Shown: piece by piece, positions 13,439-20,420 of the stretch
Position numbering within the stretch: position 1 is the stretch's first letter
Layout of the letters: every line of letters begins with the position of its first letter
Assembly: GCA_023488945.1 (NCBI GenBank)
Contig: JAMDBZ010000055.1
Span: 1-20,420 of the forward strand
Direction: 5' to 3'
DNA: 20,420 nt
Source of the DNA: Deltaproteobacteria bacterium
GTDB lineage: Bacteria > Desulfobacterota_E > Deferrimicrobia > Deferrimicrobiales > Deferrimicrobiaceae
Made by a program: the position numbers and the translations under genes
Notes under the pieces: model-generated
Database searches by the model: none
Told to the model about the DNA's origin: nothing
What the model saw: the letters and a program-made list of their open reading frames with translations, nothing else

Positions 13439-14756
13439 GGGCTCCTCCTTCCTCTCCCGACAGGGAGTGGGCGCCGGCGGACCGGATGAGGACGCGCCGG
13501 AAAGACCCCCCGTCCCCGCGGGCAGGGGTGAAATTGACCGTCTTGCAGCAAGGGGTTCTCCCGCAAAACCGTGAGGGGTCGCGGGCGCTCGCCCCCTCCA
13601 CGAGGACCTCCATCTCCTTCCCCACGCACGCGGACAGCCGCTCCCGCGTATGCCGGTCCTGGAGCGCCTGCAGCGCTCGAAGCCGCTCCTCCGCCGTTCC
13701 GGCGGGCGCGCCGTTCGGCATTTCCGCCGCCCTCGTGCCGGGACGCGGCGAGAAGCGGAAGGAAAAGCAGGAGTCGTACCGGACTTCGTCCATGAGCGAA
13801 AGCGTCTCGGCGAAGTCCGCGTCGGTTTCACCGGGGAAGCCGACGATGAAATCGGAGCTGAACGCCATCCCCGGACGGGCCCGGCGGAGCGCCTCGATCC
13901 TGGCCGCGTATTCCTTTCGCGTGTACCCCCGTCCCATCGCCGCCAGGACCCGGTCCGAGCCGGACTGCGCCGGCAGGTGGACGTGGGGGCACAGCGCCTC
14001 GATCTCGGAGAACAGCCGGATCGTCTCCTCGTCGAGGTCTCTCGGATGGGACGTGACGAACCGGATCCGGGCGATCCCCGGGACCCGGGAGATCGACCGG
14101 AGCAGCGCGGGGAAGGCGATCTCCCCCTCCTTCCGGCCGTAGGAGTTGACGTTCTGCCCCAGGAGGACCACTTCCCGCACGCCGTGACCGGCGAGCGCCT
14201 CGACCTCGGCCACGATCTCCTTCGCCGGCCGGCTGATTTCGGGTCCGCGGACGCGGGGGACAATGCAGTAAGCACAGAAGTTGTCGCACCCCTGCATGAT
14301 CGTGACCATCGCGCTCGCCGCTCCGTCCGGGAGATAGGGCGGGACGTCCCAGTGGGTCACATCCCCGGACATCTCCAACGCGACGGACGAAATCCCGCCC
14401 TCGGCCGCCGCCCGGACCATCTCCGGAAGGCGCGCGATGTTGTGGGTCCCGAAGACGATGTCGACATGGGGCGCTCTTCGTCGAACATCCTCCCCCGCCT
14501 GCTGGGCGAGGCAGCCGCCGACGGCCACGATCCGCCCCGGGCGCCGTCGTTTCCACGACCGCAGCTGGCCGAGCGCGCTGAAGATCTTCTGGTCGGCCTT
14601 CTCGCGGATCGAGCAGGTGTTGAGCAGCGCGAGATCGGCCTCGGCGAGGGACGGGGCCGGTCCGTAATCCACCGCGGCGAGGAGCGCGAGCATCCGGGCG
14701 GAGTCGACGGCGTTCATCTGGCAGCCGAAAGTCTCGATGTAGGCCAGCTTGCGCAT
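13431..14756 (-). CDS. miaB: tRNA-2-methylthio-N6-dimethylallyladenosine synthase
   Basis: The protein has 441 residues, the normal MiaB length. The N-terminal UPF0004 domain has Cys12 (IETFGCQMNAVDSARM), Cys48 (NTCSIREKA) and Cys82 (VGGCLAQQ), ligands of the auxiliary [4Fe-4S] cluster. The radical-SAM site is Cys157, 161 and 164 (CDNFCAYC). A TRAM domain ends the protein (about 375-441). MiaB adds a methylthio group to i6A37 of tRNAs reading UNN codons, using SAM and a sacrificial Fe-S cluster. RGPEISRP and LLGQNVNSY favour MiaB over RimO or MtaB. The start is fixed: an in-frame TAA lies four codons upstream, and Cys12 must be included. It is first in its operon, with a strong promoter only 11 bases upstream and no ribosome site. 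Confidence 0.96.
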   Translation of the reverse strand: MRKLAYIETFGCQMNAVDSARMLALLAAVDYGPAPSLAEADLALLNTCSIREKADQKIFSALGQLRSWKRRRPGRIVAVGGCLAQQAGEDVRRRAPHVDIVFGTHNIARLPEMVRAAAEGGISSVALEMSGDVTHWDVPPYLPDGAASAMVTIMQGCDNFCAYCIVPRVRGPEISRPAKEIVAEVEALAGHGVREVVLLGQNVNSYGRKEGEIAFPALLRSISRVPGIARIRFVTSHPRDLDEETIRLFSEIEALCPHVHLPAQSGSDRVLAAMGRGYTRKEYAARIEALRRARPGMAFSSDFIVGFPGETDADFAETLSLMDEVRYDSCFSFRFSPRPGTRAAEMPNGAPAGTAEERLRALQALQDRHTRERLSACVGKEMEVLVEGASARDPSRFCGRTPCCKTVNFTPARGDGGSFRRVLIRSAGAHSLSGEEGGAHG

Positions 14757-14831
14757 AGTGTCTGTTGATTATAGCACCCGCGAAAGGGGGATCAATCGCG
14801 GGCCGGGAAAAGGGCAATGGAATCGGGAGAG
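14757..14831. other. Intergenic region upstream of miaB with GC hairpin
   Basis: Besides the promoter it holds a perfect 6-bp stem on the minus strand (CCCGCG...CGCGGG) around a loop of about 14 bases that spans the -35 element and spacer. No T-run follows, so it is not a standard terminator for the CoA-transferase operon. It may be chance or an operator. Confidence 0.35.
14768..14795 (-). promoter_or_regulatory. Extended -10 promoter of the miaB operon
   Basis: On the minus strand, TTGATC (14795-14790), a 16-base spacer ending in TGC, and a perfect TATAAT (14773-14768). TG-N-TATAAT is an extended -10. Only 11 bases separate the -10 box from the miaB ATG, so transcription should begin about four to six bases before the start codon. 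Confidence 0.7.
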
Positions 14832-15638
14832 TTACGCCGTTGACGTCATCGTTTCCCCGCGGATGATGATCCGCGAGGGGTCGATCTCCTCCCGGAGGAC
14901 GCGGAGCTCGTCTTCGGTCGGCGGCGCGATCTCGCCGACCTCCTTCGCCACGAGCGGGCGGAATGCCATGTCGCGGACGACCGCCTCGGGCGAAAGGCCG
15001 CGGAGCACCGCGAGCAGCGTCATCCGCTTGCTCTCCTCGTCGAATCCGAACAGCGCCTTGGAGGTCACCACCCGGTAGGGGCCTGTCTCCGCCGGAAGGC
15101 CCGCCTTCTCCCGGGCGCCGGGGCCGGAGAGGTACCCGGGCGAGGTGAGGAATTCGACCTTCGGGACGAACCGCCGGCCCTCGTGCTTGATGACGATGAT
15201 CGTCTTCCAGCAGTGGGACGCCACCTGGTTCCCGCCGCCGCTTCCGGCGAAGCGCCGCTCCGGCTTCTCGAAGGTTCCGCCGAGGTAGGTCGAGTTCACG
15301 TTCCCGTACGGATCGACCTGGAGCGCGCCGAGCATCCCGTAGTCCATGTATCCGGACGCCGAGTAGGCGAAGGCCCAGTTCATGTTGAGCCACTGGAGCG
15401 ACCTGTAGGTGTTCTGGGGCCCGCCCATCGTCCCGCGGACGAACGGCAGGGCCGGCTGCGGCCCGATCGCGCCGAACTCGAAGAGCTGGATGATGTTCGG
15501 GGTGTGGATCTTCTGGGCCAGCATGGCCACGACCTGGGGGATCCCCCAGCCGACGAAGATGCTCTTGCCGTCCTCGAGGAGGCGGCTCCCCTGGGCGATC
15601 ATGAACTCGGTGTCGGTGAACGTGACGGTCCGGGCCAT
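14832..15638 (-). CDS. Glutaconate-type CoA-transferase, beta subunit
   Basis: The protein has 268 residues. It matches family I CoA-transferase small subunits of the GctB type: FTDTEFMIAQGSRLLEDGK (7-25), WGIPQVVAMLAQ, IIQLFEFGAIGP (49-60), and RFVPKVEFLTSPGYLSG. Glu54 in the E-X-G motif is at the catalytic position used by glutaconate CoA-transferase to form the glutamyl-CoA thioester. It partners with the alpha subunit encoded just upstream. The ATG has AGGGGAGGAG four bases before it, 12 bases after the alpha-subunit stop. The acyl substrate (glutaconate, another dicarboxylate or an aromatic/alicyclic acid) is not determined by sequence. The related steroid-ring hydrolase IpdAB shares the fold, but as I recall lacks this glutamate, so a transferase is favoured. 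Confidence 0.88.
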   Translation of the reverse strand: MARTVTFTDTEFMIAQGSRLLEDGKSIFVGWGIPQVVAMLAQKIHTPNIIQLFEFGAIGPQPALPFVRGTMGGPQNTYRSLQWLNMNWAFAYSASGYMDYGMLGALQVDPYGNVNSTYLGGTFEKPERRFAGSGGGNQVASHCWKTIIVIKHEGRRFVPKVEFLTSPGYLSGPGAREKAGLPAETGPYRVVTSKALFGFDEESKRMTLLAVLRGLSPEAVVRDMAFRPLVAKEVGEIAPPTEDELRVLREEIDPSRIIIRGETMTSTA

Positions 15639-15650
15639 GCGTCTCCTCCC

Positions 15651-16616
15651 CTACCGATAGCCCTCGACGATCGAGGCCCGCCGGCGCAGCTCCTTCATCT
15701 TCGCGGCGCCGACTTTTTTGTCCAGGAACTCCTCGTGGTCCGCCACGCCGTGGACGAACTCGTCCAGGTACGCCGTCATCTGTTCGTCCGTGCGGATCCC
15801 GTTCAGCATGTCGACGTGGGGGAGGTCGATCTCGTACCGGGCCGGCATCGACCCCGGGTAGGCGCCAAAAGGCGCATGGACAACGGCATCGACGAGGAAA
15901 TACGGAACCGTGGTCCGCATCGGATCCTTGCGGAACTCGTCCGGCTCGACGATCTCTTCCGTCGACACGATCACCCGCTTCGAGGCCATGGCCGCCTCGA
16001 GGGCGAACAGGTTGGTGCCGAAGATCCGGGCGTTGCCGAAGATGTCGGCCTGGTGGACGTGGATGAACGCGACGTCCGGGTTGAGCGCGGGCACGAGGCA
16101 GACCGGGAGGCCAGTGTACGGATCGTCGATCACCCGGGCGGCCGAGAACGCGATGTTGTCGGAGCCCAGGAGGTCGCGCGTGGGAAGAAACGGCACGCCC
16201 CGCGCTCCGGCCAGGATCCGGAGAGCAAGCCCGCCGTTCGTCCACTCGTAGACCTTGACGCGCCCGTCGCAGACGGCCTGCCCGATGTAGTTGCCGTAGC
16301 CCAGGAACCCGACGTCGATCCGCGTGGCGCACCCCGCGCCGACGAGAAGCGCCGACTCGTGAAGCGTGAACTCGGCCCCGATCCAGAGGTCCCGCTTCCG
16401 CTGCCGGATCACCTCCCGGACCAGTGCCTGGGGCCCCCGCGTGAGACTCGAGAAATCGTAGACGATGTAGCTGCCGTCCGGGACGAGCGTCGAGACCGCC
16501 TCGGCCGCCGTCCGCACCTTGGGGACCGGCTTCCGCTCCTTGCGGTCCCGGACCCACCGCCGGAAGTCGTCCGGGTGGACGAACCGGTATTCGATGTTCC
16601 CTTCTCTCCGGATCAC
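15651..16616 (-). CDS. Glutaconate-type CoA-transferase, alpha subunit
   Basis: The protein has 321 residues, as expected for GctA-like subunits. Features include GSYIVYDFSSLTRGPQALVR (48-67), LWIGAEFTLHESALLVGAG, FLGYGNYIGQAVCDGRVKVY (104-123) and HVHQADIFGNARIFG (186-200), the conserved glycine/asparagine segment of family I transferases. The subunit structures the CoA-binding side while the beta subunit supplies Glu54. I chose the GTG at 16616 because GGAGGGG lies about nine bases upstream and the MeaB stop is just before it. The open frame continues upstream only as antisense-type sequence over meaB. The MeaB-alpha-beta order within one transcript is unusual and links acyl activation to a B12 GTPase. 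Confidence 0.88.
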   Translation of the reverse strand: MIRREGNIEYRFVHPDDFRRWVRDRKERKPVPKVRTAAEAVSTLVPDGSYIVYDFSSLTRGPQALVREVIRQRKRDLWIGAEFTLHESALLVGAGCATRIDVGFLGYGNYIGQAVCDGRVKVYEWTNGGLALRILAGARGVPFLPTRDLLGSDNIAFSAARVIDDPYTGLPVCLVPALNPDVAFIHVHQADIFGNARIFGTNLFALEAAMASKRVIVSTEEIVEPDEFRKDPMRTTVPYFLVDAVVHAPFGAYPGSMPARYEIDLPHVDMLNGIRTDEQMTAYLDEFVHGVADHEEFLDKKVGAAKMKELRRRASIVEGYR

Positions 16617-16618
16617 CG

Positions 16619-17617
16619 TCAGGTGCCCCTCCGTCCCTTCCCCTTCCGGCGCGGGGAATCGTTCACCAGGTGGAAGGCGAAGCTGTGGTCGACGATCCTG
16701 TCGGCTATGGAGTACGGGTCCCGCTTCTTCCTCGCGACGTCCGCCAGAAGGGTTTCGAGGATCGCGTGCCGTTCCAGGTCCGCGAGCGCCGATTCGATGA
16801 GGCGCGTTTTGAGGATCTCGATCAGCTCGACGCGCGCCTTGCCGCGCCGGTACCGGGCGATGTTCTCCTCCCGGAACATGTAATCCCGGTGGGCGCCGAT
16901 CCGCTCCAGCAGCTCCGCGACCCCCTCTCCGGTCCGGGCGACGGTGAGCGCCACGGGCGGGATCCATTCCCCCGGGGCGTAGCTGTTCATCCCGATCATC
17001 GTTTCCAGTTCGCGCCGCGCCTTCTCGGCCCCTTCCCTGTCCGCCTTGTTGACCACGAAGATGTCGGCGATCTCCAGGATCCCCGCCTTGATCGCCTGGA
17101 TGTCGTCGCCCAGGCCGGGCACGACGACGACGAGGTTGGTGTGCGCCACCTTGACGATCTCCACCTCGTCCTGCCCCACGCCGACCGTCTCGATGACGAC
17201 GACGTCCTTCCCCATAGCGTCCATCACGTTCACGACGTCGATGGTCGATCGGGAGAGCCCGCCGAGATGTCCCCGCGTGGCGAGGCTCTTGATGAAGACG
17301 CCGTCGTCGAGGGCGTGGCGCTGCATCCGGATCCGGTCGCCCAGGATCGCCCCGCCGCTAAAGGGGCTCGTGGGGTCGACGGCGACGATTCCGACCGTTT
17401 TGCCGGCCTTCCGCAGGAGGGCCGTGAGCGCGTCGACGAGGGTCGACTTCCCCGTACCCGGCGCCCCGGTGATCCCGACGATGAACGCCCGGCCCGTGTG
17501 CCTGTAGAGTCCTTTCAGGACTCTCCGCGCCGCGGGGAGCTCGTCGTCCAGGTCCCGCATCAGCCGCGCCGCCGCCCGGACCTCCCCCGCGAGGATCTCT
17601 CCGATCGTCACCGGCAT
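16619..17617 (-). CDS. meaB: MeaB/ArgK-family G3E GTPase (B12 acyl-CoA mutase chaperone)
   Basis: The protein has 332 residues. Walker A is GITGAPGTGKSTLVDAL (48-64, Lys57). VDPTSPFSGGAILGDRIRMQ follows, with the MeaB switch region, then ETVGVGQDEVEIVKV (143-157) as the Walker B and glutamine-bearing segment, and VVNKADREG (188-196) as base specificity. The C-terminal helical region (about 255-332) is the dimerisation arm. MeaB proteins gate adenosylcobalamin loading and protect methylmalonyl-CoA mutase and related mutases by GTP hydrolysis. No mutase, epimerase or cobalamin gene is visible here; the client may lie past the right edge or elsewhere. The ATG at 17617 follows the acyl-CoA dehydrogenase stop by five bases. 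Confidence 0.93.
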   Translation of the reverse strand: MPVTIGEILAGEVRAAARLMRDLDDELPAARRVLKGLYRHTGRAFIVGITGAPGTGKSTLVDALTALLRKAGKTVGIVAVDPTSPFSGGAILGDRIRMQRHALDDGVFIKSLATRGHLGGLSRSTIDVVNVMDAMGKDVVVIETVGVGQDEVEIVKVAHTNLVVVVPGLGDDIQAIKAGILEIADIFVVNKADREGAEKARRELETMIGMNSYAPGEWIPPVALTVARTGEGVAELLERIGAHRDYMFREENIARYRRGKARVELIEILKTRLIESALADLERHAILETLLADVARKKRDPYSIADRIVDHSFAFHLVNDSPRRKGKGRRGT

Positions 17618-17622
17618 CCGGT

Positions 17623-18768
17623 TCAGTTCCCCCGGATCAGCCGCCGGGCGATGATCAGCCGCTGGACCTCGGAGGTCCCCTCGCCGATCTCGCACAGCTT
17701 CGCGTCCCGCATGAACCGCCCGACGGGGTAGTCCTCCGTGTAGCCGTACCCGCCCAGGATCTGGACGGCCTGGATCGTCGCCCGCATCGCGGCCTCGGAG
17801 GCGAAGAGCTTCGCCATCGCCGCCTCCTGGACGTACGGCTTCCCGGCGTCCTTGAGCCACGCGGCCCGGAAGGTCATGAGCTCGGCCGCCGACAGGTCGG
17901 TGGCCGCGTCGGCGATCTTCCACCGGATCGCCTGGAAGTCGGAGATCGGCTGCCCGAACTGCCTCCGCTCCTTGGCGTAACCCATCGCCTCGTCCATCGC
18001 CCCGAGCCCGATCCCGGCCGACAGGGCGGCGATCGAGATCCGTCCGCCGGCCAGGTTCTTCATCGTGTCCCGGAAGCCCGAGTGGACTTCGCCCACCACG
18101 TGGGTCGGCCGGACCTCGATGTCCTCGAAAAACAGCTCCGCCGTATCGGAAGACCGCATCCCCAACTTGTGGAGCCTCCGCCCGACGGTGAGACCCCCGG
18201 CGCCCCCTTCCACGAGGAAGGCGGTCACCCCGTCCCGCCCCTTCTCCTTGTCCGTGACGGCGAGGATGACGTAGACGCCTGCGACGGTCCCTTGTGTGAT
18301 GAACATCTTGCTCCCGTTGATGACCCAGCGGTCCCCCTTCCACTCGGCCCTCGTCCGCATGTTGAGGGAGTCCGAGCCGGAGCCGGGCTCGGTCAGGGCC
18401 CATGCGCCGAGCATCCGGCCCGACGCAAGCTCCGGGAGATATTTCCTCCGGAGCGCCTCGGAGCCGAACGACAGGATGTGCGAGGTGCACAGGGAGTTGT
18501 GCGAGGCGACCGTCAGGCCCAGCGAGCCGTCGCCCCTGCCGATCTCCTCGACGGCGAGCGCGTAGCTGACCGTGTCGAGGCCGGAGCCGCCGTACTCCTC
18601 CGGGACCATGGCTCCCAAAAGCCCCAGCGTCCCGAGGGTGGCGACGGTCTCCGACGGGAAACGGCCCTCCTCGTCCCAGCGGCGGGCGTTGGGCCTGACC
18701 TCCTTCGAGACGAAGGCGCGGATCGTGTCCCGGAGCGCTTCCTGTTCGGGGGTGAGCGCGAAGTCCAT
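17623..18768 (-). CDS. Acyl-CoA dehydrogenase
   Basis: The protein has 381 residues, standard for the short/medium-chain acyl-CoA dehydrogenase fold. Signatures are [15 protein letters not shown] (123-137), the FAD-binding [13 protein letters not shown] (148-160), [20 protein letters not shown] (264-283), [20 protein letters not shown] and the end [20 protein letters not shown]. Glu363 (GEGTSE) is the candidate catalytic base, in the SCAD/MCAD position. It oxidises an acyl-CoA to the 2-enoyl-CoA and passes electrons to ETF; no etf genes are in view. GGAG lies eight bases before the ATG. Substrate chain or branching cannot be read from sequence. The operon context suits a dicarboxyl- or branched acyl-CoA (inference). 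Confidence 0.94.
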   Translation of the reverse strand: MDFALTPEQEALRDTIRAFVSKEVRPNARRWDEEGRFPSETVATLGTLGLLGAMVPEEYGGSGLDTVSYALAVEEIGRGDGSLGLTVASHNSLCTSHILSFGSEALRRKYLPELASGRMLGAWALTEPGSGSDSLNMRTRAEWKGDRWVINGSKMFITQGTVAGVYVILAVTDKEKGRDGVTAFLVEGGAGGLTVGRRLHKLGMRSSDTAELFFEDIEVRPTHVVGEVHSGFRDTMKNLAGGRISIAALSAGIGLGAMDEAMGYAKERRQFGQPISDFQAIRWKIADAATDLSAAELMTFRAAWLKDAGKPYVQEAAMAKLFASEAAMRATIQAVQILGGYGYTEDYPVGRFMRDAKLCEIGEGTSEVQRLIIARRLIRGN

Positions 18769-18781
18769 CCGGAACGCTCCG

Positions 18782-19333
18782 TCACGCCGGGACGAAATAG
18801 ACGTCGGTCGGCTTGAGCTGGGAGTTCCGCCGGAACTTCGCCCGGATCTTCATCCCGATCCGGATGTCCTCCGGCCGCTCCACCCCGATGAGCCGCGCCA
18901 GGAAGAGCGTGTCCACTCCGTCGAACTCCACCAGCACGAGGTGGAAAGGCGTCTCCTCGAGGAACTCCTCGCTCCCGAAGTAGCAGGTCGTAAAGGTGTG
19001 GACCCGCCCCTCCTGCGGGAGCTCGACCCAGTCGGTCTCGCGGCCGCAGCGGGTGCAGTGGAGCCGGGGCGTCGCGTAGGTGTAGCCGCACTTCCCGCAA
19101 CGGGTCCCCAGGAGCTTCTTGTTGGAAAGTCCCGCGAAGAACGGCGAGTCCTGGCCGTACGAGTGGATGTATTCGATGAAGTAAGGGGACTTGATGACGA
19201 TCGGCGACATCGACTTGAGGGTCGAAAGATCCTTCGGGAACGGGACGTTGAAGACCGTGGTCCCGGTCATCACCTCTTCGAGCTTGGCCGTCTTGTCGTG
19301 GCGCGGCGCCTTGTTCGTCTTGGTCTTGGCCAT
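18782..19333 (-). CDS. DUF35 zinc-ribbon/OB-fold acyl-CoA-associated protein
   Basis: The protein has 183 residues, longer than typical DUF35 proteins (about 130-150). A rubredoxin-like zinc ribbon is formed by Cys79, 82, 93 and 96 ([20 protein letters not shown]). The OB-fold follows (about 105-183), with [11 protein letters not shown] and HLVLVEFDG. About 70 extra N-terminal residues carry no recognised domain. DUF35 proteins bind thiolase-fold enzymes (for example Ltp2-ChsH2 aldolase, BbsA-BbsB, archaeal acetoacetyl-CoA thiolase/HMG-CoA synthase) and help CoA binding or substrate transfer. The gene lies four bases after the thiolase-fold gene, so an obligate complex is likely. The ATG at 19333 follows a weak GGGGGTGG. 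Confidence 0.9.
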   Translation of the reverse strand: MAKTKTNKAPRHDKTAKLEEVMTGTTVFNVPFPKDLSTLKSMSPIVIKSPYFIEYIHSYGQDSPFFAGLSNKKLLGTRCGKCGYTYATPRLHCTRCGRETDWVELPQEGRVHTFTTCYFGSEEFLEETPFHLVLVEFDGVDTLFLARLIGVERPEDIRIGMKIRAKFRRNSQLKPTDVYFVPA

Positions 19334-19337
19334 CGGA

Positions 19338-20420
19338 TCACCACCCCCGTTCCAGGATTGACACGGTGACGTACGTCCCCGTCCCCGCGTGGCTGTGGAT
19401 GAGCCCGCGGTCGGCTTTCTTGAGCTGGAGCTCACCGGAGCCGAAATGTTTCTTGATCGTCCCCTGGATCTGCCAGAAGGCGAACACCGCCTGCATCAGC
19501 CCCGTCGCGCCGACCGGGTGCCCGCAGGCGATGAGCCCGCCGGACGGGTTGACGGGGATCGTCCCCTTCTTCCGGAGCTTGAGTCCGTAATCGATCTGCG
19601 GCATGAAGGGATGCCCCTCCTCGACGAACTTCCCGCCCTCGCCGTACTTGCACAGCGCGAGGTCCTCGTACGTCTGGATCTCGGAGGAGGTGTAGGCGTC
19701 GTGGAGCTCGACGAAGTCGATCTCCCGGATCGGGTCCTTGATCCCCGCCATCTTGTAGGCCATGATCCCCGCGGTCCGTCCGGCCCGGAACGAGTGGACG
19801 CCGGGGTACTTGAGGTTCCTGTAGTCGCTCTTCTTCTCGTTCGGCGCGAGGATCACGTCGCCGTGCGGCCGGTCCGCCATCCGCATCATGTCGGTCCCGG
19901 TCCCCACTCCCGTGATCTTCACCGGCCGGTCCGTCAGCTTGAACGCCGTCTCCTCGTCCGCCAAGATGCAGACCGCCGCGCCGTCCGACATCACGCAGAT
20001 GTCGAGGAGCGTGAGGGGATAGGCCACCATCGTGGAGTTGCGCACGTCGGCGATCGTGAGCTTGCGCCGCTTCTGGGCGTACGGGTTGTCGTAGGCGTTC
20101 ATGTGGTTCTTGACCGACACCATCGCGAGCTGCTCGACCGTCGTCCCGAACTCGTGCATGTGCCGGTTGACCATCATCGCGTAGTAACCGGAGTAGAATC
20201 CGCCCACCGGGTAGTCGAAGTTGACGTCGGACGCCAGGGCGATGAACTCGTTCCCCTTCCAGGTCTGGACGTGCGACATCGTCTCGAACCCGAAGGCGAT
20301 GCAGCAGTTCATCCGCCCCGAGGCGACCGCCTCCCATCCCGCCTGGAAGCACAGGCCCCCCGTCGCGCCGCCCCCCTCGATCCGCTTGTTCGGCTTGGGG
20401 CACAGGCCCAGGTAGTCCGT
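19338..20420 (-). CDS. Thiolase-fold (SCP-x/lipid-transfer type) protein lacking the nucleophilic cysteine, partial
   Basis: 360 codons are visible and the frame is open to the right edge, so the N-terminus is missing. Hallmarks are the EGGGATGG segment near the edge, the G-E-T-M-S strand (GFETMSHV), FVELHDAYTSSEIQTYEDLA, NPSGGLIACGHPVGATG and SHAGTGTYVTVSILERGW. These are typical of the SCP-x/Ltp branch of the thiolase superfamily. In normal thiolases the first segment reads C-A-S-G; here the cysteine position is Gly (codon 20367-20369). The C-terminal C-X-G is HSHAGTG. A classic thiolytic ping-pong reaction is therefore doubtful. Together with the adjacent DUF35 gene, a retro-aldolase like Ltp2 or another C-C bond reaction is more likely. 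A Cys six residues later (GLC) is the only nearby alternative. Confidence 0.88.
   Translation of the reverse strand, partial: TDYLGLCPKPNKRIEGGGATGGLCFQAGWEAVASGRMNCCIAFGFETMSHVQTWKGNEFIALASDVNFDYPVGGFYSGYYAMMVNRHMHEFGTTVEQLAMVSVKNHMNAYDNPYAQKRRKLTIADVRNSTMVAYPLTLLDICVMSDGAAVCILADEETAFKLTDRPVKITGVGTGTDMMRMADRPHGDVILAPNEKKSDYRNLKYPGVHSFRAGRTAGIMAYKMAGIKDPIREIDFVELHDAYTSSEIQTYEDLALCKYGEGGKFVEEGHPFMPQIDYGLKLRKKGTIPVNPSGGLIACGHPVGATGLMQAVFAFWQIQGTIKKHFGSGELQLKKADRGLIHSHAGTGTYVTVSILERGW

Noticed and set aside
10574..13489. Plus-strand open frame of more than 900 codons over the GGDEF-like and receiver genes
   Set aside because: The composition is typical of a complementary-strand shadow (Arg/Asp/Glu/Leu/Pro-rich, no motif). 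The minus-strand genes have domain signatures and ribosome sites.
14774..14806. Intrinsic terminator for the CoA-transferase operon
   Set aside because: The 6-bp GC stem has a large loop and no following T-run, and it overlaps the miaB promoter elements.
13828..16557. Minus-strand frame of about 900 codons overlapping miaB and both CoA-transferase genes
   Set aside because: It is out of frame with three genes that have catalytic motifs and spans the miaB promoter.
14832..16616. IpdAB-type ring-opening hydrolase instead of a CoA-transferase
   Set aside because: Glu54 in the E-X-G motif of the beta subunit is retained, which fits transferase chemistry, although the substrate stays open.
1..20420. 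tRNA, rRNA, CRISPR arrays, insertion sequences or phage genes
   Set aside because: No cloverleaf or rRNA-like segment, no regular repeat-spacer pattern, and no transposase or integrase motif was seen on either strand.

Overview
This is a GC-rich (about two-thirds GC by eye), gene-dense bacterial chromosome segment. It looks like a Desulfobacterota or 'deltaproteobacterial' anaerobe such as a Geobacter/Desulfuromonas relative. The inference rests on the gene mix: a multiheme cytochrome c with its own thioredoxins, a PATAN (DUF4388) response regulator, a GH57 glycosidase, a dGTPase of the Geobacter type, and an acyl-CoA catabolic operon. I see no rRNA, tRNA, CRISPR array, insertion sequence or phage gene.

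Layout, left to right. (1) 1-2938, minus strand: a HAMP-type membrane protein, a 12-site multiheme cytochrome and two successive TlpA/ResA-like thioredoxins, the last cut by the left edge. These four genes overlap or nearly touch. (2) 2939-3062: a divergent promoter region with an 8-bp inverted repeat that places a -10-like element on each strand. (3) 3063-5739, plus strand: a membrane GAF-GGDEF diguanylate cyclase with a cysteine cluster, overlapping a dGTPase gene. (4) 5866-14756, minus strand: miaB, a bifunctional-nuclease (DUF151) protein, a GAF plus degenerate GGDEF protein, a receiver-PATAN protein, a PHP phosphoesterase, a TPR membrane protein and a GH57 glycosidase. These are tightly spaced and probably read from a strong extended -10 promoter just upstream of miaB. 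(5) 14832-20420, minus strand: a thiolase-fold protein (cut by the right edge), a DUF35 zinc-ribbon/OB partner, an acyl-CoA dehydrogenase, a MeaB GTPase, and the alpha and beta subunits of a glutaconate-type CoA-transferase.

How the parts work together. Region 1 reads as an exported electron-transfer module: the cytochrome needs its CXXC cysteines kept reduced for heme attachment, and the two thioredoxins are the obvious candidates. Regions 3 and 4 carry cyclic-di-GMP signalling: one cyclase with catalytic GGEEF and an RxxD product-inhibition site, and one protein that has lost GGDEF but kept RxxD, so it may be a receptor. Region 5 is an acyl-CoA module for CoA transfer, dehydrogenation and C-C bond formation or cleavage. 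MeaB hints at a B12-dependent acyl-CoA mutase outside the window. Hydratase and hydroxyacyl-CoA dehydrogenase genes are not in view.

The best leads are four. The thiolase-fold protein next to DUF35 has glycine where the nucleophilic cysteine should be. The cytochrome has a CXXCK heme site. The degenerate GGDEF protein keeps its I-site. Three short AT-rich, rare-codon islands lie inside otherwise GC-rich genes. miaB also appears to have an almost leaderless transcript.
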